Source: Streptococcus sp. Marseille-Q6470
Lineage (GTDB): Bacteria > Bacillota > Bacilli > Lactobacillales > Streptococcaceae
Assembly (NCBI RefSeq): GCF_946902905.1
Contig: NZ_OX336385.1
Location: 1,298,501 to 1,362,500 of the forward strand
Reading direction: 5' to 3'
DNA: 64,000 nucleotides
Shown: in pieces, positions 1 through 9,318 of the stretch
Position numbering within the stretch: position 1 is the first letter of the stretch
How the letters are laid out: every line of letters begins with the position of its first letter
Notes under the pieces: generated by a model
Databases searched by the model: none
The model's input: the letters and a program-made list of their open reading frames with translations, nothing else
What the model was told of the DNA's origin: nothing
Program-made: the position numbers and the translations under genes

Positions 1-1943
1 CTAAAGAAGCTAGCCAATCTGCCAATGAAAAGCGTGACGCTAAAGCAGCAGAGGTAAAAGAAAAGCAAGCTGAACTAGATGGCATGACTGATGCAAGTCT
101 TAAAAATCAAATCTCTAATGCTGAAAGCGAGGTTAAAAAAGCCGATCAGTCTCTTCAAGAACAAACGAAAGCAGCGAATGAAGTAGCGAATAAGATAGCA
201 GAAAAACAAAAGGAACTTGACAATTACAAACCAACAGTCTTGAAAAAGGTCTTGAATCCAGAAGAACAAGGACATAAAGCTCCAGCATCTGAGGATGATT
301 ATGACTATAACAAAAAAAATCGCCCTAGAGACGCCGCAGGCAAACCTTTGATGGAAAATGTTGACTTTCAAGGTGTTCGTGAAGTTGAAGAGGAAGCAAC
401 TGAAGAAATGAAACGCTTCACTAAGGCTTTAGCTGATTATAATGCAAACCCATATGATGCAGTTAATCACAAATATAAAACAAGACCAGTCTTTAAGTTT
501 GTTGTGGATAATCGCAAATTGACAGAAGCTTTCATCGAGTTAGCAAATGAACTCCGTCGTGCTAATGGTGTTACACAAGACTTAGCTCTAGACGAAGCCT
601 ACATTAAACATGCAGAAGAACGTTCAAATGAAATGGCTACCACTGGAGTCTTAAGCCATGATACCAAGTTCTCACACCCAGATGGAGAAGATGTTCGTGT
701 AGAAAATATTGGAATGAATTATGCAATTCCTGGAACAGATGGTGGACCAAACTTTGTGGAAGTTAAAAATGGTCAAACGATTTATAATTACGATAAGATT
801 ATGAGTTATAAACAGTTTGCTTATGAATCCCTTTTAGCTTGGTATGCAGACTTTAATAATATAAAAGGAATCGACTACGGACACCGCAGAGCCCTTCTTA
901 CACCGGTTGGAGGAAAAGTAGGTGTAGCCCAAGGAACGATTGAAGGAAAAAATCCTAATAATATTTATTATACATATACAAGTAATGCCTATACACCTGA
1001 AACAGTGAAGGAATACAGTTCTAATTTCTATGCCTTTAATGAAGACGATAAATTGCATCCGACCTTCTATGGTAAACGCATGAAGTTCTTGCCTGAGCAT
1101 CACTTTGTATATGTTGAGAAAACAGTTGTTGACAAATCTGCTGATCTTAAGTCTGAACTTGCATCATTGAAAGCAGAAAAAGCTGATAAAGATGCTAAAA
1201 AATCAGCTGCTGAAACTAAAAAAGCTGACTTGTTAGTAACATTGGACAAATTAAATAAACAAGCTAATAATCTAGTCAATGCGCGTGAACAAGTTAAAAA
1301 GGATTTGGAACAAGCTAAATCTGATTTGGCAACGTTAACTGCTGATGCGAAAGCAAAAGCTGAATTAGTTGCTACAAAATCACAAGAGGCAACTAAAGCA
1401 AGTCAAAATCTAAAAGCCTTGCAAGCCAAGGTAGCAGAATTGGCTACAGCTATTAAGAATGCAGAAGAAAAACGCGATAAAGCAATGGCCTTGAAAGGTC
1501 AAGCATCAGCCTTAGAAACAACATTGAAGCAAGCAGAAACTGATAAAGCAAATGCACAGAAAGTTAGTGACCAAGCGGAAGCTGAATTGAAATTGGCTCA
1601 AGCAGCCCTAGCAGAAGCCAAAGCGAAGCTACAAGCTTTATTAGATGTACTTGAAGCAGAAAATATGCTGAAATTGGCAGAAAAAGACGGAATGATTATT
1701 GGTCTACCAAAAAATGCTCCAGTTCAAGACACACTTCCAGAATTTGATCTTCGTAAACTTGCTGATAAACCTCAAGGTGCAGAAGCTAATAAACCTGTAG
1801 AAAAAGCTTCTACGAAAGCATTACCAAATACAGGAACAAACTCAGGAGTAGATGGGCAAACGACTCTATTCGGAGTTTACGGTTTACTTGCGAGCCTCGG
1901 CTTAGCAGGCATCGCAACACGACGCAGAAGACAAGGTAAATAA
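1..1943 (+). CDS. LPXTG surface protein with CAP domain, SEC10/PgrA-like (5' partial)
   Basis: The frame is open from the window edge, so the N-terminus and signal peptide are missing. What is visible is a charged K/E/A-rich coiled coil, then a CAP/SCP-type domain (about bases 520-1100, with ELANELRRANG and SHPDGEDVRVENIG), then a second long Ala/Lys/Glu coiled coil (about 1130-1680). It ends in a sortase signal: LPNTG, a hydrophobic segment and an RRRR tail. This layout matches SEC10/PgrA surface-exclusion-type proteins, which are anchored to peptidoglycan by sortase A. The role is probably adhesion or cell-cell contact. True surface exclusion is unproven, and no conjugation genes are nearby. 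Confidence 0.85.
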   Translation, partial: KEASQSANEKRDAKAAEVKEKQAELDGMTDASLKNQISNAESEVKKADQSLQEQTKAANEVANKIAEKQKELDNYKPTVLKKVLNPEEQGHKAPASEDDYDYNKKNRPRDAAGKPLMENVDFQGVREVEEEATEEMKRFTKALADYNANPYDAVNHKYKTRPVFKFVVDNRKLTEAFIELANELRRANGVTQDLALDEAYIKHAEERSNEMATTGVLSHDTKFSHPDGEDVRVENIGMNYAIPGTDGGPNFVEVKNGQTIYNYDKIMSYKQFAYESLLAWYADFNNIKGIDYGHRRALLTPVGGKVGVAQGTIEGKNPNNIYYTYTSNAYTPETVKEYSSNFYAFNEDDKLHPTFYGKRMKFLPEHHFVYVEKTVVDKSADLKSELASLKAEKADKDAKKSAAETKKADLLVTLDKLNKQANNLVNAREQVKKDLEQAKSDLATLTADAKAKAELVATKSQEATKASQNLKALQAKVAELATAIKNAEEKRDKAMALKGQASALETTLKQAETDKANAQKVSDQAEAELKLAQAALAEAKAKLQALLDVLEAENMLKLAEKDGMIIGLPKNAPVQDTLPEFDLRKLADKPQGAEANKPVEKASTKALPNTGTNSGVDGQTTLFGVYGLLASLGLAGIATRRRRQGK

Positions 1944-1950
1944 TTCTTAA

Positions 1951-1985
1951 AAAGCTATCTAGCAATCAGCTAGCTAGCTTTTTTT
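1951..1985 (+). terminator. Rho-independent terminator of the LPXTG gene
   Basis: AAAGCTATCTAGC pairs imperfectly with GCTAGCTAGCTTT around a short loop and is followed by a T run. It lies directly after the stop codon of the surface protein. Confidence 0.85.
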
Positions 1986-2031
1986 ATGCAGAGCTACAGA
2001 AGTGAATGTAGATTAATATTCGCTTAATATG

Positions 2032-2048
2032 TATAGTTTCAAACTATA
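2032..2048. promoter_or_regulatory. MET-box (MtaR/MetR operator)
   Basis: TATAGTTTCAAACTATA is a perfect 17-base palindrome. It matches the streptococcal MET-box described for the LysR-type regulator MtaR/MetR. It lies just upstream of the metQ promoter, where an activator would bind. The regulator itself is not in the window. Confidence 0.85.
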
Positions 2049-2070
2049 GCCTTACCTATCTAATAACAAT

Positions 2071-2099
2071 TTGCGAAATCAAATAAAGTATGAGATACT
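2071..2099 (+). promoter_or_regulatory. Promoter of the met operon
   Basis: TTGCGA (2071) and GATACT (2094) are separated by 17 bases. A TGA directly before the -10 gives an extended -10. The MET-box ends 22 bases upstream of the -35. Confidence 0.65.
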
Positions 2100-2131
2100 A
2101 TTACGGTATTATTTTTAAAGGAGAAAGAATC

Positions 2132-2986
2132 ATGAAAATCAAAAAATGGTTAAGCGTAGCAGCGATTGCTACAGTAGCAGGCCTTACACTTGCAGCTTGC
2201 GGAAATTCAGACAAGAAAGCAGACAATACAACTACAGTTAAAATTGCGACTGTTAACCGTAGCGGTTCAGAAGAAGCACGCTGGGACAAAGTCCAAGAAT
2301 TAGTTGAAAAAGATGGCATCAAATTGGAATTCACAGAGTTTACAGACTACTCACAACCAAACAAAGCAACTGCCGATGGTGAAGTAGACTTGAACGCTTT
2401 CCAACACTACAACTTCTTGAACAACTGGAACAAAGAAAACGGAAAAGATCTTGTAGCGATTGCAGATACTTATATCTCACCAATCCGTCTTTACTCAGGT
2501 AAAAACGGAGAAGAAAACAAGTACACTAAAGTAGAAGAAATCCCAGATAACGGTGAAATCGCAGTACCAAACGATGCTACTAACGAAAGCCGTGCTCTTT
2601 ACCTTCTTCAATCTGCTGGTTTGATCAAGTTGGATGTTTCAGGAACTGAACTTGCTACAATCGCAAACATCAAAGAAAATCCAAAGAACTTGAAAATCAC
2701 TGAATTGGACGCTAGCCAGACAGCTCGTTCATTGACATCAGTTGATGCAGCTGTTGTCAACAACACTTTTGTTACAGAAGCAAAATTGGACTACAAGAAA
2801 GCACTCTTTAAAGAGCAAGCTGACGAAAATTCAAAACAATGGTACAACATCATCGTTGCGAAGAAAGATTGGGAATCATCACCTAAAGCTGATGCAATCA
2901 AGAAAATTATCGCAGCTTACCACACTGATGAAGTGAAAAAAGTTATCGAAGAAACTTCAGACGGCTTGGATCAACCAGTTTGGTAA
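2132..2986 (+). CDS. metQ: Methionine ABC transporter substrate-binding lipoprotein
   Basis: This is a 284-residue NlpA/MetQ-family lipoprotein that captures methionine (D- or L-) outside the cell for the MetNP importer. The signal peptide ends in a lipobox LAAC with Cys23, so the protein is lipid-anchored. The family body follows (KIATVNRSGSEEARW, YSQPNKATADGEVDLNAFQHY). A start 14 codons upstream is open. The ATG at 2132 is preferred because it follows AAAGGAG and begins a standard signal peptide. The gene heads a cluster with a peptidase, metN and metP, behind a MET-box, so induction on methionine limitation is likely. Confidence 0.93.
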   Translation: MKIKKWLSVAAIATVAGLTLAACGNSDKKADNTTTVKIATVNRSGSEEARWDKVQELVEKDGIKLEFTEFTDYSQPNKATADGEVDLNAFQHYNFLNNWNKENGKDLVAIADTYISPIRLYSGKNGEENKYTKVEEIPDNGEIAVPNDATNESRALYLLQSAGLIKLDVSGTELATIANIKENPKNLKITELDASQTARSLTSVDAAVVNNTFVTEAKLDYKKALFKEQADENSKQWYNIIVAKKDWESSPKADAIKKIIAAYHTDEVKKVIEETSDGLDQPVW

Positions 2987-2996
2987 TAAACATAGG

Positions 2997-3030
2997 GAGG
3001 TGGGAGAGATTTTTTCCACCTCTTGCTTTT
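2997..3030 (+). terminator. Hairpin after metQ, possible partial terminator
   Basis: GAGGTGG (2997-3003) pairs with CCACCTC (3016-3022) across a T-rich loop, followed by TTGCTTTT. It could lower transcription of the downstream peptidase-metN-metP genes relative to metQ, a common arrangement where the binding protein is needed in excess. Confidence 0.55.
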
Positions 3031-3107
3031 ATATAGAGCCTCAAGCAAATGAAATCCACTTGTATTGATTCCAAAGGTACAAGTCCTAGTAGAAAGGTAG
3101 AGAAAAA

Positions 3108-4481
3108 ATGGTTTTTCCTAGCCAAGAAGAACAAATTGAAAAATTTGAAAAGGATCATGTAGCGCAACATTACTTTGAAGTTTTGCGTACCTTGATTTCT
3201 AAAAAATCAGTCTTTGCCCAACAAGTCGGGCTGAAAGAGGTGGCTCGTTATCTAGGTGAAATTTTTAAACGTGTTGGCGCAGAAGTTGAGATTGATGAAA
3301 GTTATACGGCGCCTTTTGTCATGGCACATTTCAAAAGTTCGAGACCAGATGCTAAAACCATCATTTTCTACAACCACTACGATACAGTACCGGCAGATGG
3401 TGACCAAGTCTGGACAGAGGATCCTTTCACGCTTTCTGTGCGTGATGGTATTATGTATGGGCGTGGGGTGGATGATGACAAAGGTCATATCACTGCTCGT
3501 TTGAGTGCTCTTAGAAAGTATATGCAGCACCACGATGATCTCCCTGTCAATATCAGCTTCATCATGGAAGGGGCAGAGGAATCGGCCTCTATGGATTTGG
3601 ATAAATATCTAGAAAAACATGCGGACAAACTCCGAGGTGCAGATCTATTAGTCTGGGAACAAGGGACCAAAAATGCCTTAGAGCAGTTAGAAATCTCAGG
3701 TGGAAATAAGGGAATTGTAACCTTTGATGCCAAGGTCAAGAGTGCAGACGTCGATATCCATTCTAGCTATGGTGGAGTCATCGAGTCGGCTCCATGGTAT
3801 CTTATACAAGCTTTGACTAGTCTTCGGGCTGCAGATGGCCGTATCTTGGTAGAAGGTTTGTACGATGATGTGCAGGAGCCGAACGAACGCGAGTTGGCCT
3901 TGGTTGAAACCTATGCTCAACGTAATCCAGAGGAAATCAGCCAGATTTATGGCTTGGAATTACCACTGTTACAAGAGGAACGTACTGCCTTTCTAAAACG
4001 TTTTTTCTTTGAACCAGCTCTCAATATCGAAGGAATCCAATCAGGATATCAAGGGCAGGGAGTCAAAACAATCTTGCCAGCAGAAGCTAGTGCCAAGCTA
4101 GAAGTTCGCTTGGTTCCTGGTCTCGAACCTTATGATGTTTTGGAGAAAATCCGAAAACAACTAGACAAAAACGGCTTTGATAAGGTAGAATTGTACTATA
4201 CTTTGGGTGAGATGAGCTATCGAAGTGACATGAGTGCGCCAGCTATTCTCAATGTCATTGAACTGGCCAAGAAATTCTATCCACAGGGCGTATCTGTTTT
4301 GCCGACAACAGCTGGAACAGGTCCTATGCATACCGTATTCGATGCCTTGGAAGTACCTATGGTTGCTTTTGGTCTAGGAAATGCCAACAGCCGAGACCAC
4401 GGTGGAGATGAAAACGTACGAATCGCAGACTATTACACCCATATTGAATTAGTAGAGGAGCTGATTAAAAGCTATGAGTAG
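3108..4481 (+). CDS. M20 family metallopeptidase (dipeptidase-like)
   Basis: This 457-residue protein is of the M20/CNDP dipeptidase type, a two-zinc exopeptidase in the cytoplasm. Visible metal and catalytic motifs are [10 protein letters not shown] (H-x-D), [17 protein letters not shown] (the Glu-Glu pair) and a C-terminal [23 protein letters not shown] precedes the ATG. It sits between metQ and metN and overlaps metN by 8 bases, so it is co-transcribed with the methionine importer. I infer that it frees methionine from imported or internal dipeptides. The exact substrate cannot be read from sequence. Confidence 0.85.
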   Translation: MVFPSQEEQIEKFEKDHVAQHYFEVLRTLISKKSVFAQQVGLKEVARYLGEIFKRVGAEVEIDESYTAPFVMAHFKSSRPDAKTIIFYNHYDTVPADGDQVWTEDPFTLSVRDGIMYGRGVDDDKGHITARLSALRKYMQHHDDLPVNISFIMEGAEESASMDLDKYLEKHADKLRGADLLVWEQGTKNALEQLEISGGNKGIVTFDAKVKSADVDIHSSYGGVIESAPWYLIQALTSLRAADGRILVEGLYDDVQEPNERELALVETYAQRNPEEISQIYGLELPLLQEERTAFLKRFFFEPALNIEGIQSGYQGQGVKTILPAEASAKLEVRLVPGLEPYDVLEKIRKQLDKNGFDKVELYYTLGEMSYRSDMSAPAILNVIELAKKFYPQGVSVLPTTAGTGPMHTVFDALEVPMVAFGLGNANSRDHGGDENVRIADYYTHIELVEELIKSYE

Positions 4482-5535
4482 AGATATTATCAAGTTAGAT
4501 CAAATCGATGTGACTTTTCATCAAAAGAAAAGAACCATCACAGCGGTTAAAGATGTGACCATTCACATCCAAGAAGGGGATATCTACGGAATCGTTGGAT
4601 ATTCTGGAGCAGGGAAGTCAACCTTGGTTCGTGTGATCAACCTTTTGCAAAAACCATCTGCAGGTAGAATTACTGTTGATGATGATGTGATTTTTGATGG
4701 GAAAGAAACCTTAACTGCTGGACAATTACGTCGCAAACGTCAAGATATTGGGATGATTTTCCAACACTTTAACCTTATGAGCCAAAAAACGGCCGAGGAA
4801 AATGTAGCCTTTGCCCTCAAACATTCTGGACTTAGTGAGAAAGATAAGAAGGCTAAAGTGGCTGAATTATTAGACTTAGTCGGATTGGCTGACCGTGCCG
4901 AAAACTACCCTTCACAACTTTCTGGTGGTCAAAAACAACGTGTAGCTATTGCGCGTGCCTTGGCCAATGATCCGAAGATTTTGATTTCAGACGAGTCAAC
5001 TTCAGCTCTTGATCCGAAGACAACCAAACAAATCTTGTCACTCTTGCAAGAATTAAACCGTAAACTAGGTTTGACCATTGTCTTGATCACACATGAGATG
5101 CAAATTGTCAAAGATATCGCCAACCGTGTGGCAGTGATGCAGGATGGCCGCTTGATTGAAGAAGGTAGCGTTCTTGAGATCTTCTCAAATCCTAAGCAAC
5201 CATTGACTCAGGATTTTATCTCAACTGCGACAGGTATCGATGAAGCTATGGTTAAGATTGAGAAGCAAGAAATCGTGGAACACTTATCTGACAATAGCAT
5301 TCTGGTACAACTCAAGTATGCAGGGGCATCTACAGATGAACCGCTTTTGAATGAATTGTACAAGCACTACCAAGTAACAGCCAATATTCTTTATGGAAAC
5401 ATTGAAATTTTGGATGGTACTCCGGTGGGTGAGCTGGTAGTTGTTTTATCTGGAGAAAAAGAAGCGCTGGCGAATGCTCAAGACGCTATTCGTCAGGCTG
5501 GTGTGCAACTAAAAGTATTGAAGGGAGGACAGTAA
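4474..5535 (+). CDS. metN: Methionine ABC transporter ATP-binding protein
   Basis: This 353-residue ATPase powers the methionine importer. It has Walker [10 protein letters not shown], signature [14 protein letters not shown], Walker B ILISDEST and the H-loop ITHEM. The C-terminal 100 residues fit the NIL domain, which in MetN family members binds methionine and shuts transport down when the amino acid is plentiful. It starts inside the last codons of the M20 gene and ends one base before metP, so translation of the three is coupled. Confidence 0.93.
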   Translation: MSRDIIKLDQIDVTFHQKKRTITAVKDVTIHIQEGDIYGIVGYSGAGKSTLVRVINLLQKPSAGRITVDDDVIFDGKETLTAGQLRRKRQDIGMIFQHFNLMSQKTAEENVAFALKHSGLSEKDKKAKVAELLDLVGLADRAENYPSQLSGGQKQRVAIARALANDPKILISDESTSALDPKTTKQILSLLQELNRKLGLTIVLITHEMQIVKDIANRVAVMQDGRLIEEGSVLEIFSNPKQPLTQDFISTATGIDEAMVKIEKQEIVEHLSDNSILVQLKYAGASTDEPLLNELYKHYQVTANILYGNIEILDGTPVGELVVVLSGEKEALANAQDAIRQAGVQLKVLKGGQ

Positions 5536-5536
5536 G

Positions 5537-6229
5537 ATGGCAGAGTTAATTCAAACATATTTACCAAACGTCTATAAGATGGGCTGGTTAGGCCAAGCAG
5601 GCTGGGGAACAGCTATTTACTTAACGCTTTATATGACAGTTCTTTCCTTTATCATTGGAGGGTTCTTAGGACTTGTTGCAGGACTGTTCCTTGTCTTGAC
5701 GGCTCCTGGGGGTGTCTTAGAAGATAAATTTGTCTTTTGGGTTTTGGATAAGATTACTTCAATCTTCCGTGCGGTACCATTTATCATTCTCTTGGCGGTC
5801 TTGTCGCCCTTCTCTCATCTAATTGTCGGGACAAGCATTGGTCCAAATGCGGCTATCGTACCGCTATCTTTTGCAGTCTTTGCCTTCTTTGCACGTCAGG
5901 TTCAAGTGGTTTTATCAGAGCTTGATAATGGTGTGATTGAGGCGGCTCAAGCCAGTGGTGCTACATTCTGGGATATTGTAGGGGTTTACCTATCAGAAGG
6001 GCTACCAGACTTGATCCGCGTGACGACTGTAACCTTGATTTCCCTCGTTGGTGAGACAGCTATGGCGGGAGCAGTAGGTGCCGGTGGTATTGGTAACGTA
6101 GCCATCGCCTATGGATTTAACCGTTTCAATCATGATGTGACAGTCCTTGCGACACTCATCATTATCCTAATTATCTTTTCTATCCAATTCTTGGGGGACT
6201 TCTTGATCAAGAAATTAAGTCATAAATAA
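5537..6229 (+). CDS. metP: Methionine ABC transporter permease
   Basis: This is a 230-residue MetI-type permease with about five or six membrane segments. It has the EAA-like loop VIEAAQASGATFWDIVGVYL, which contacts the MetN ATPase. GGGAGGACAGTAAG precedes the ATG, and the gene begins one base after metN ends. It is the last gene of the met operon, ahead of a strong terminator. The gene is called metI in some species. Confidence 0.92.
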   Translation: MAELIQTYLPNVYKMGWLGQAGWGTAIYLTLYMTVLSFIIGGFLGLVAGLFLVLTAPGGVLEDKFVFWVLDKITSIFRAVPFIILLAVLSPFSHLIVGTSIGPNAAIVPLSFAVFAFFARQVQVVLSELDNGVIEAAQASGATFWDIVGVYLSEGLPDLIRVTTVTLISLVGETAMAGAVGAGGIGNVAIAYGFNRFNHDVTVLATLIIILIIFSIQFLGDFLIKKLSHK

Positions 6230-6254
6230 AAAAGAGCCCGAGGCTCTTTTTTTA
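6230..6254. terminator. Bidirectional terminator between metP and the S-component gene
   Basis: AAAAAAGAGCC, a CGA loop and GGCTCTTTTTTT form a stem with A and T tracts on both sides. It can therefore stop both the rightward met operon and the converging leftward gene. Confidence 0.9.
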
Positions 6255-6255
6255 T

Positions 6256-6825
6256 TTAACTTTTCTGCACAACCTTCTTACTAAGTGCTTGTCCAATAAG
6301 GGCACCAAGAAAAGCGCCGATGAGAACACTTGTGATAAAGAGGAGGATATTAGCAGGATTCGGTGCAACCATGATGCGATCGATATAGTCCTGAGATTTT
6401 CCACGAGCGACTAGAGTTGCGAGATAGGCTTGAGGGGTCAACCACATGAGTAGGATGGGACCAGTAGTACCAAAAGCAAAAACTAGGAAGGAAAGAAGGT
6501 TCTTGACCTTGTCTTTGTAGTGACCTAGGTGAGCGATGCCGTCTGCTCCAAGACCACAGATAATTCCTGGGAGAAAGGCTCCAGCACCATGCTTGCTCCC
6601 GAGGAAAAAGAGAGAAATCACAAGCCCAATCGTTGTAATTGCTCCGAAACGAGGTACTTTTGCTAAAAGGATCATATAGACGCTACCACCCACTAGGGCA
6701 GCAAAAGCAGGGGCGTAAAACATATTTCCAGTGTGGTCGACAAGGCTTCCTAGTAAAACTCCCACTCCGATACAGAGAAAGTAGACCAGGGCGGCTACAA
6801 GGGTTGTCAAAATATTCTTTTTCAT
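6256..6825 (-). CDS. Putative ECF transporter S component, MptD/Trep_Strep type
   Basis: This 189-residue, very hydrophobic protein has about six membrane helices. It resembles the MptD/Trep_Strep family, proposed substrate-binding S components of energy-coupling-factor vitamin or metal transporters. Conserved-looking stretches are KHGAGAFLPGIICGLGADGIAH and APNPANILLF. No A/T ATPases are adjacent, so it would have to share a module encoded elsewhere. It is a single gene, convergent with metP, with AAGGAGAACTT before its ATG. The substrate is unknown and the family call is from memory of the pattern. Confidence 0.7.
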   Translation of the reverse strand: MKKNILTTLVAALVYFLCIGVGVLLGSLVDHTGNMFYAPAFAALVGGSVYMILLAKVPRFGAITTIGLVISLFFLGSKHGAGAFLPGIICGLGADGIAHLGHYKDKVKNLLSFLVFAFGTTGPILLMWLTPQAYLATLVARGKSQDYIDRIMVAPNPANILLFITSVLIGAFLGALIGQALSKKVVQKS

Positions 6826-6917
6826 AAGTTCTCCTTCGTATATCTGATGTTATTCATTGTATCATGCCTGTGGAAGATTGTAAATGCTGGCTAGGGACTA
6901 GTATTTACTAGGAATTA

Positions 6918-6926
6918 TGATAAAAT
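6918..6926 (+). promoter_or_regulatory. Extended -10 of the rgg-type gene
   Basis: TGA followed by TAAAAT lies 30 bases before the ATG of the regulator. No convincing -35 is visible, as is common for extended -10 promoters. Confidence 0.5.
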
Positions 6927-6956
6927 AGGAAAAAATAAAAGACGAGTGGCAAGAGT

Positions 6957-7808
6957 ATGAAAAATTTAGGTAAAGTTTTTAAAGAGTTGCGGGAATCAAG
7001 AAAAATTTCCTTGAGAAAAGCAACGGGGGATGATTTTTCAGCATCCCTATTATCACGTTTTGAAAATGGGAAGAGTGAAATATCTGCTCAAAAGTTATTT
7101 GTTGCTTTAGAGAATATTCATGCTAACGTAGAAGAACTCTTATTTTTAGCGAGAGGTTTTCACCAGGATGCTAATTCTGAATTCAGAAATCAATTGTTTA
7201 AAGCCGTAAACCCAAAAGATTTAACATCTTTGCATACCCTCTATCAGAGAGAATACCAACAAATCCCTTTTTCAAAGGATAAACAAGAACATATTCTCAA
7301 TGCTATTTTGATAAAATCCTATATGAAAGCTATTGATGAGACGATTACATTGACCTCTGAGGAAGAAAGAGTTCTACATGATTATCTATTTTCTGTTGAA
7401 ATTTGGGGACTCTATGAACTTTCGTTCTTTTCTTCCTGCTCTCCTCTTTTATCAGTCCAGCTTTTGACAAAGTATACTCGGGAAATGTTGCGGAAGTCAG
7501 ATTTTTTGCAAGGAGTTGGGAAAAATCGAAACATGATGCACACCTTGCTCCTCAATGGCTTTATGACCTGTATTGAAGCTGATGATTTTACCAACGCCCT
7601 CTATTTCAAAAAACAAATTGAAAAGAACTTCTTTGAAGAAAATGAAACCTATTTTCGAATAGTCTACCTATGGGCAGAAGGTTTGCTTGATAGTAAGCAA
7701 GGAAGAGTGGAGGATGGGCAGAGAAAAATGGAGGATGCTGTCCGTATTTTTGAGATGATTGGTTGTAGCAAATCTGCAGATTATTATAGAAGCGCCATAG
7801 AGTGTTAA
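6957..7808 (+). CDS. Rgg/GadR/MutR family transcriptional regulator
   Basis: This 283-residue protein has an N-terminal XRE helix-turn-helix (about residues 5-65, SLRKATGDDFSASLLSRFENGKSE). A helical repeat domain follows, as in Rgg proteins that bind short peptide pheromones in the cytoplasm. Rgg regulators usually control a neighbouring gene. Here the obvious partner is the MFS transporter 184 bases downstream, which has its own promoter. I looked for a short hydrophobic pheromone gene on both sides and found none. The cognate signal is unknown. Confidence 0.85.
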   Translation: MKNLGKVFKELRESRKISLRKATGDDFSASLLSRFENGKSEISAQKLFVALENIHANVEELLFLARGFHQDANSEFRNQLFKAVNPKDLTSLHTLYQREYQQIPFSKDKQEHILNAILIKSYMKAIDETITLTSEEERVLHDYLFSVEIWGLYELSFFSSCSPLLSVQLLTKYTREMLRKSDFLQGVGKNRNMMHTLLLNGFMTCIEADDFTNALYFKKQIEKNFFEENETYFRIVYLWAEGLLDSKQGRVEDGQRKMEDAVRIFEMIGCSKSADYYRSAIEC

Positions 7809-7835
7809 ATATTTGCAACTGGATAAATTAAATTG

Positions 7836-7890
7836 AAACGATAGGACTGTGAAGATACTTATTAGTATTAGCAAGTTCTATCGTTTTCGT
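7836..7890 (+). terminator. Terminator of the rgg-type gene
   Basis: AAACGATAGGACT (7836-7848) pairs with AGTTCTATCGTTT (7874-7886) with one G-U pair. A smaller ATACT/AGTAT stem sits inside the loop. A short T-rich stretch follows. Confidence 0.7.
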
Positions 7891-7944
7891 TATGAGTTTA
7901 GTTTGTTGCATATATTCAAAAAATTTTTCCCAAAGGATTCTTGA

Positions 7945-7953
7945 TGCTATACT
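7945..7953 (+). promoter_or_regulatory. Extended -10 of the MFS gene
   Basis: TGC followed by TATACT, 40 bases before the ATG. The -35 is weak (T-rich), which would suit a promoter needing an activator such as the adjacent Rgg protein. That link is an inference. Confidence 0.5.
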
Positions 7954-7992
7954 AGAACTACCATAAAAGTAGTATGTGAGAAAGGAATCTAT

Positions 7993-9240
7993 ATGAAACT
8001 ATTACTAAGAAATCAAGCTTATCGAATCTTGAGTTTATCACGATTTTTCAATGCTTTTGGAGCTTCAATTTTTAATTTAGTATTTGTGGTCTATGCCTCG
8101 ACTTTACCAGAGGCTTCTGTTGCCGTTGCCGTGGCTAATGTTGTGATGATGCTTCCAACTCTTTTTACAGTTTTTGTTGGAATTCGGGCAGATTATACCA
8201 AGGACAAGGTCAAATGGATGACCTATGTCGGTTTATTTCAGGCGGTTTTATTTTTTCTAGCAGCCCTAGTTGTTCAGCAAGCTAGTTTCTTTGCCTTTTC
8301 GACCCTTTGCCTCATCAATGTCATTAGTGATGTAGCCAGTGATTTTGCTGGTGGATTGCGAATGCCTCTCGTTAAAGAAAAAGTAGCAGAGTCAGATTTG
8401 ATGGAGGCCTATTCCTTTTCGCAGTTTATTACCTACATCTCTGCGATTGGCGGGCAGGCTTTCGGAGTTTGGCTATTAGGGGTGTCGACACAGAACTTTT
8501 CGCTCGTAGCTGGAATCAATGCCATATTTTTCCTAGTGTCAGCTCTCATTCTCTTTTTAGGAAGGGCTGAATTAAGCTTATCAACTCCATTTGCTGATAG
8601 TAAATCAATGAAAAATGAGAAGCTTTCTATCAAAGATCAGTTTTTAACGATTTACCGAAACCTACGTCTCGTTTTTCTTCAAAGTGGACAGAAAAACTTT
8701 GGATTTATGCTCTTTGCTATCTTACTTATCAATGCTTTGGGAGGTGCTTTAGGTGGTATCTATAACATCTTCCTTTTAAATCATTCCTTACTGGATTTTT
8801 CCTACAAGGATGCCTTGTTTATCTTACAATTGATTACCTTATTAGCGGTTATCATCAGTAGTCTTACGGGCAATGATTATTTTGGGAAGCAATCTCTGCC
8901 TAGATTGATGATGTGGGTTACATTAGGAGCCAGTCTAGTTGGTCTATCTAATTTGTTAAACCAAGTCTTGCTCGGGATGTTTTTCGTCTTTTTTACCATG
9001 TACGTCTCTGGTAAAATCTCTCCAAAGATTAGTGCTCTGCTTATGAAAAATCTTGCTCCAGAGGTTCTCTCTCGTACCAGTAATTTTTTAGGTTTGTTGT
9101 TTACTCTATCTATACCAGTGGGGACGGCCTGTTTTTCACTGGTGGCAGTATGGAATATGCAGTTGACTTGGATGCTTTTTGTAGGTCTTTCTTTGTTAGC
9201 TATTCTTCTGACAAGTCTCAATCTCAAAAATAATCTTTAA
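7993..9240 (+). CDS. MFS transporter
   Basis: This 415-residue protein has about twelve hydrophobic segments and the layout of major facilitator exporters of the macrolide-efflux/MefA-like branch. The first segment is SRFFNAFGASIFNLVFVVYA, and a basic loop near residue 70 (RADYTKDKVKW) occupies the place of MFS motif A. AAAGGA precedes the ATG. Beside an Rgg regulator, it may export a drug or a peptide. The substrate cannot be told from sequence. The gene stands alone and ends 78 bases before hisS. Confidence 0.85.
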   Translation: MKLLLRNQAYRILSLSRFFNAFGASIFNLVFVVYASTLPEASVAVAVANVVMMLPTLFTVFVGIRADYTKDKVKWMTYVGLFQAVLFFLAALVVQQASFFAFSTLCLINVISDVASDFAGGLRMPLVKEKVAESDLMEAYSFSQFITYISAIGGQAFGVWLLGVSTQNFSLVAGINAIFFLVSALILFLGRAELSLSTPFADSKSMKNEKLSIKDQFLTIYRNLRLVFLQSGQKNFGFMLFAILLINALGGALGGIYNIFLLNHSLLDFSYKDALFILQLITLLAVIISSLTGNDYFGKQSLPRLMMWVTLGASLVGLSNLLNQVLLGMFFVFFTMYVSGKISPKISALLMKNLAPEVLSRTSNFLGLLFTLSIPVGTACFSLVAVWNMQLTWMLFVGLSLLAILLTSLNLKNNL

Positions 9241-9279
9241 ATCCATGCTTTCTTCATACTGTCCCAATCCCTTCATTTA

Positions 9280-9288
9280 TGGTAAAAT
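9280..9288 (+). promoter_or_regulatory. Extended -10 of hisS
   Basis: TGG followed by TAAAAT, 30 bases before the hisS start. The same TATGGTAAAATAG block occurs before aspS. Confidence 0.55.
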
Positions 9289-9318
9289 AGGACTATTAAG
9301 TTAGAAAGAGGATTCTCT

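Noticed and set aside
7606..7874. Short hydrophobic minus-strand frames at the end of the Rgg gene, considered as a pheromone gene
   Set aside because: They run antisense through the regulator gene, are too long for an SHP, and lack a ribosome binding site.
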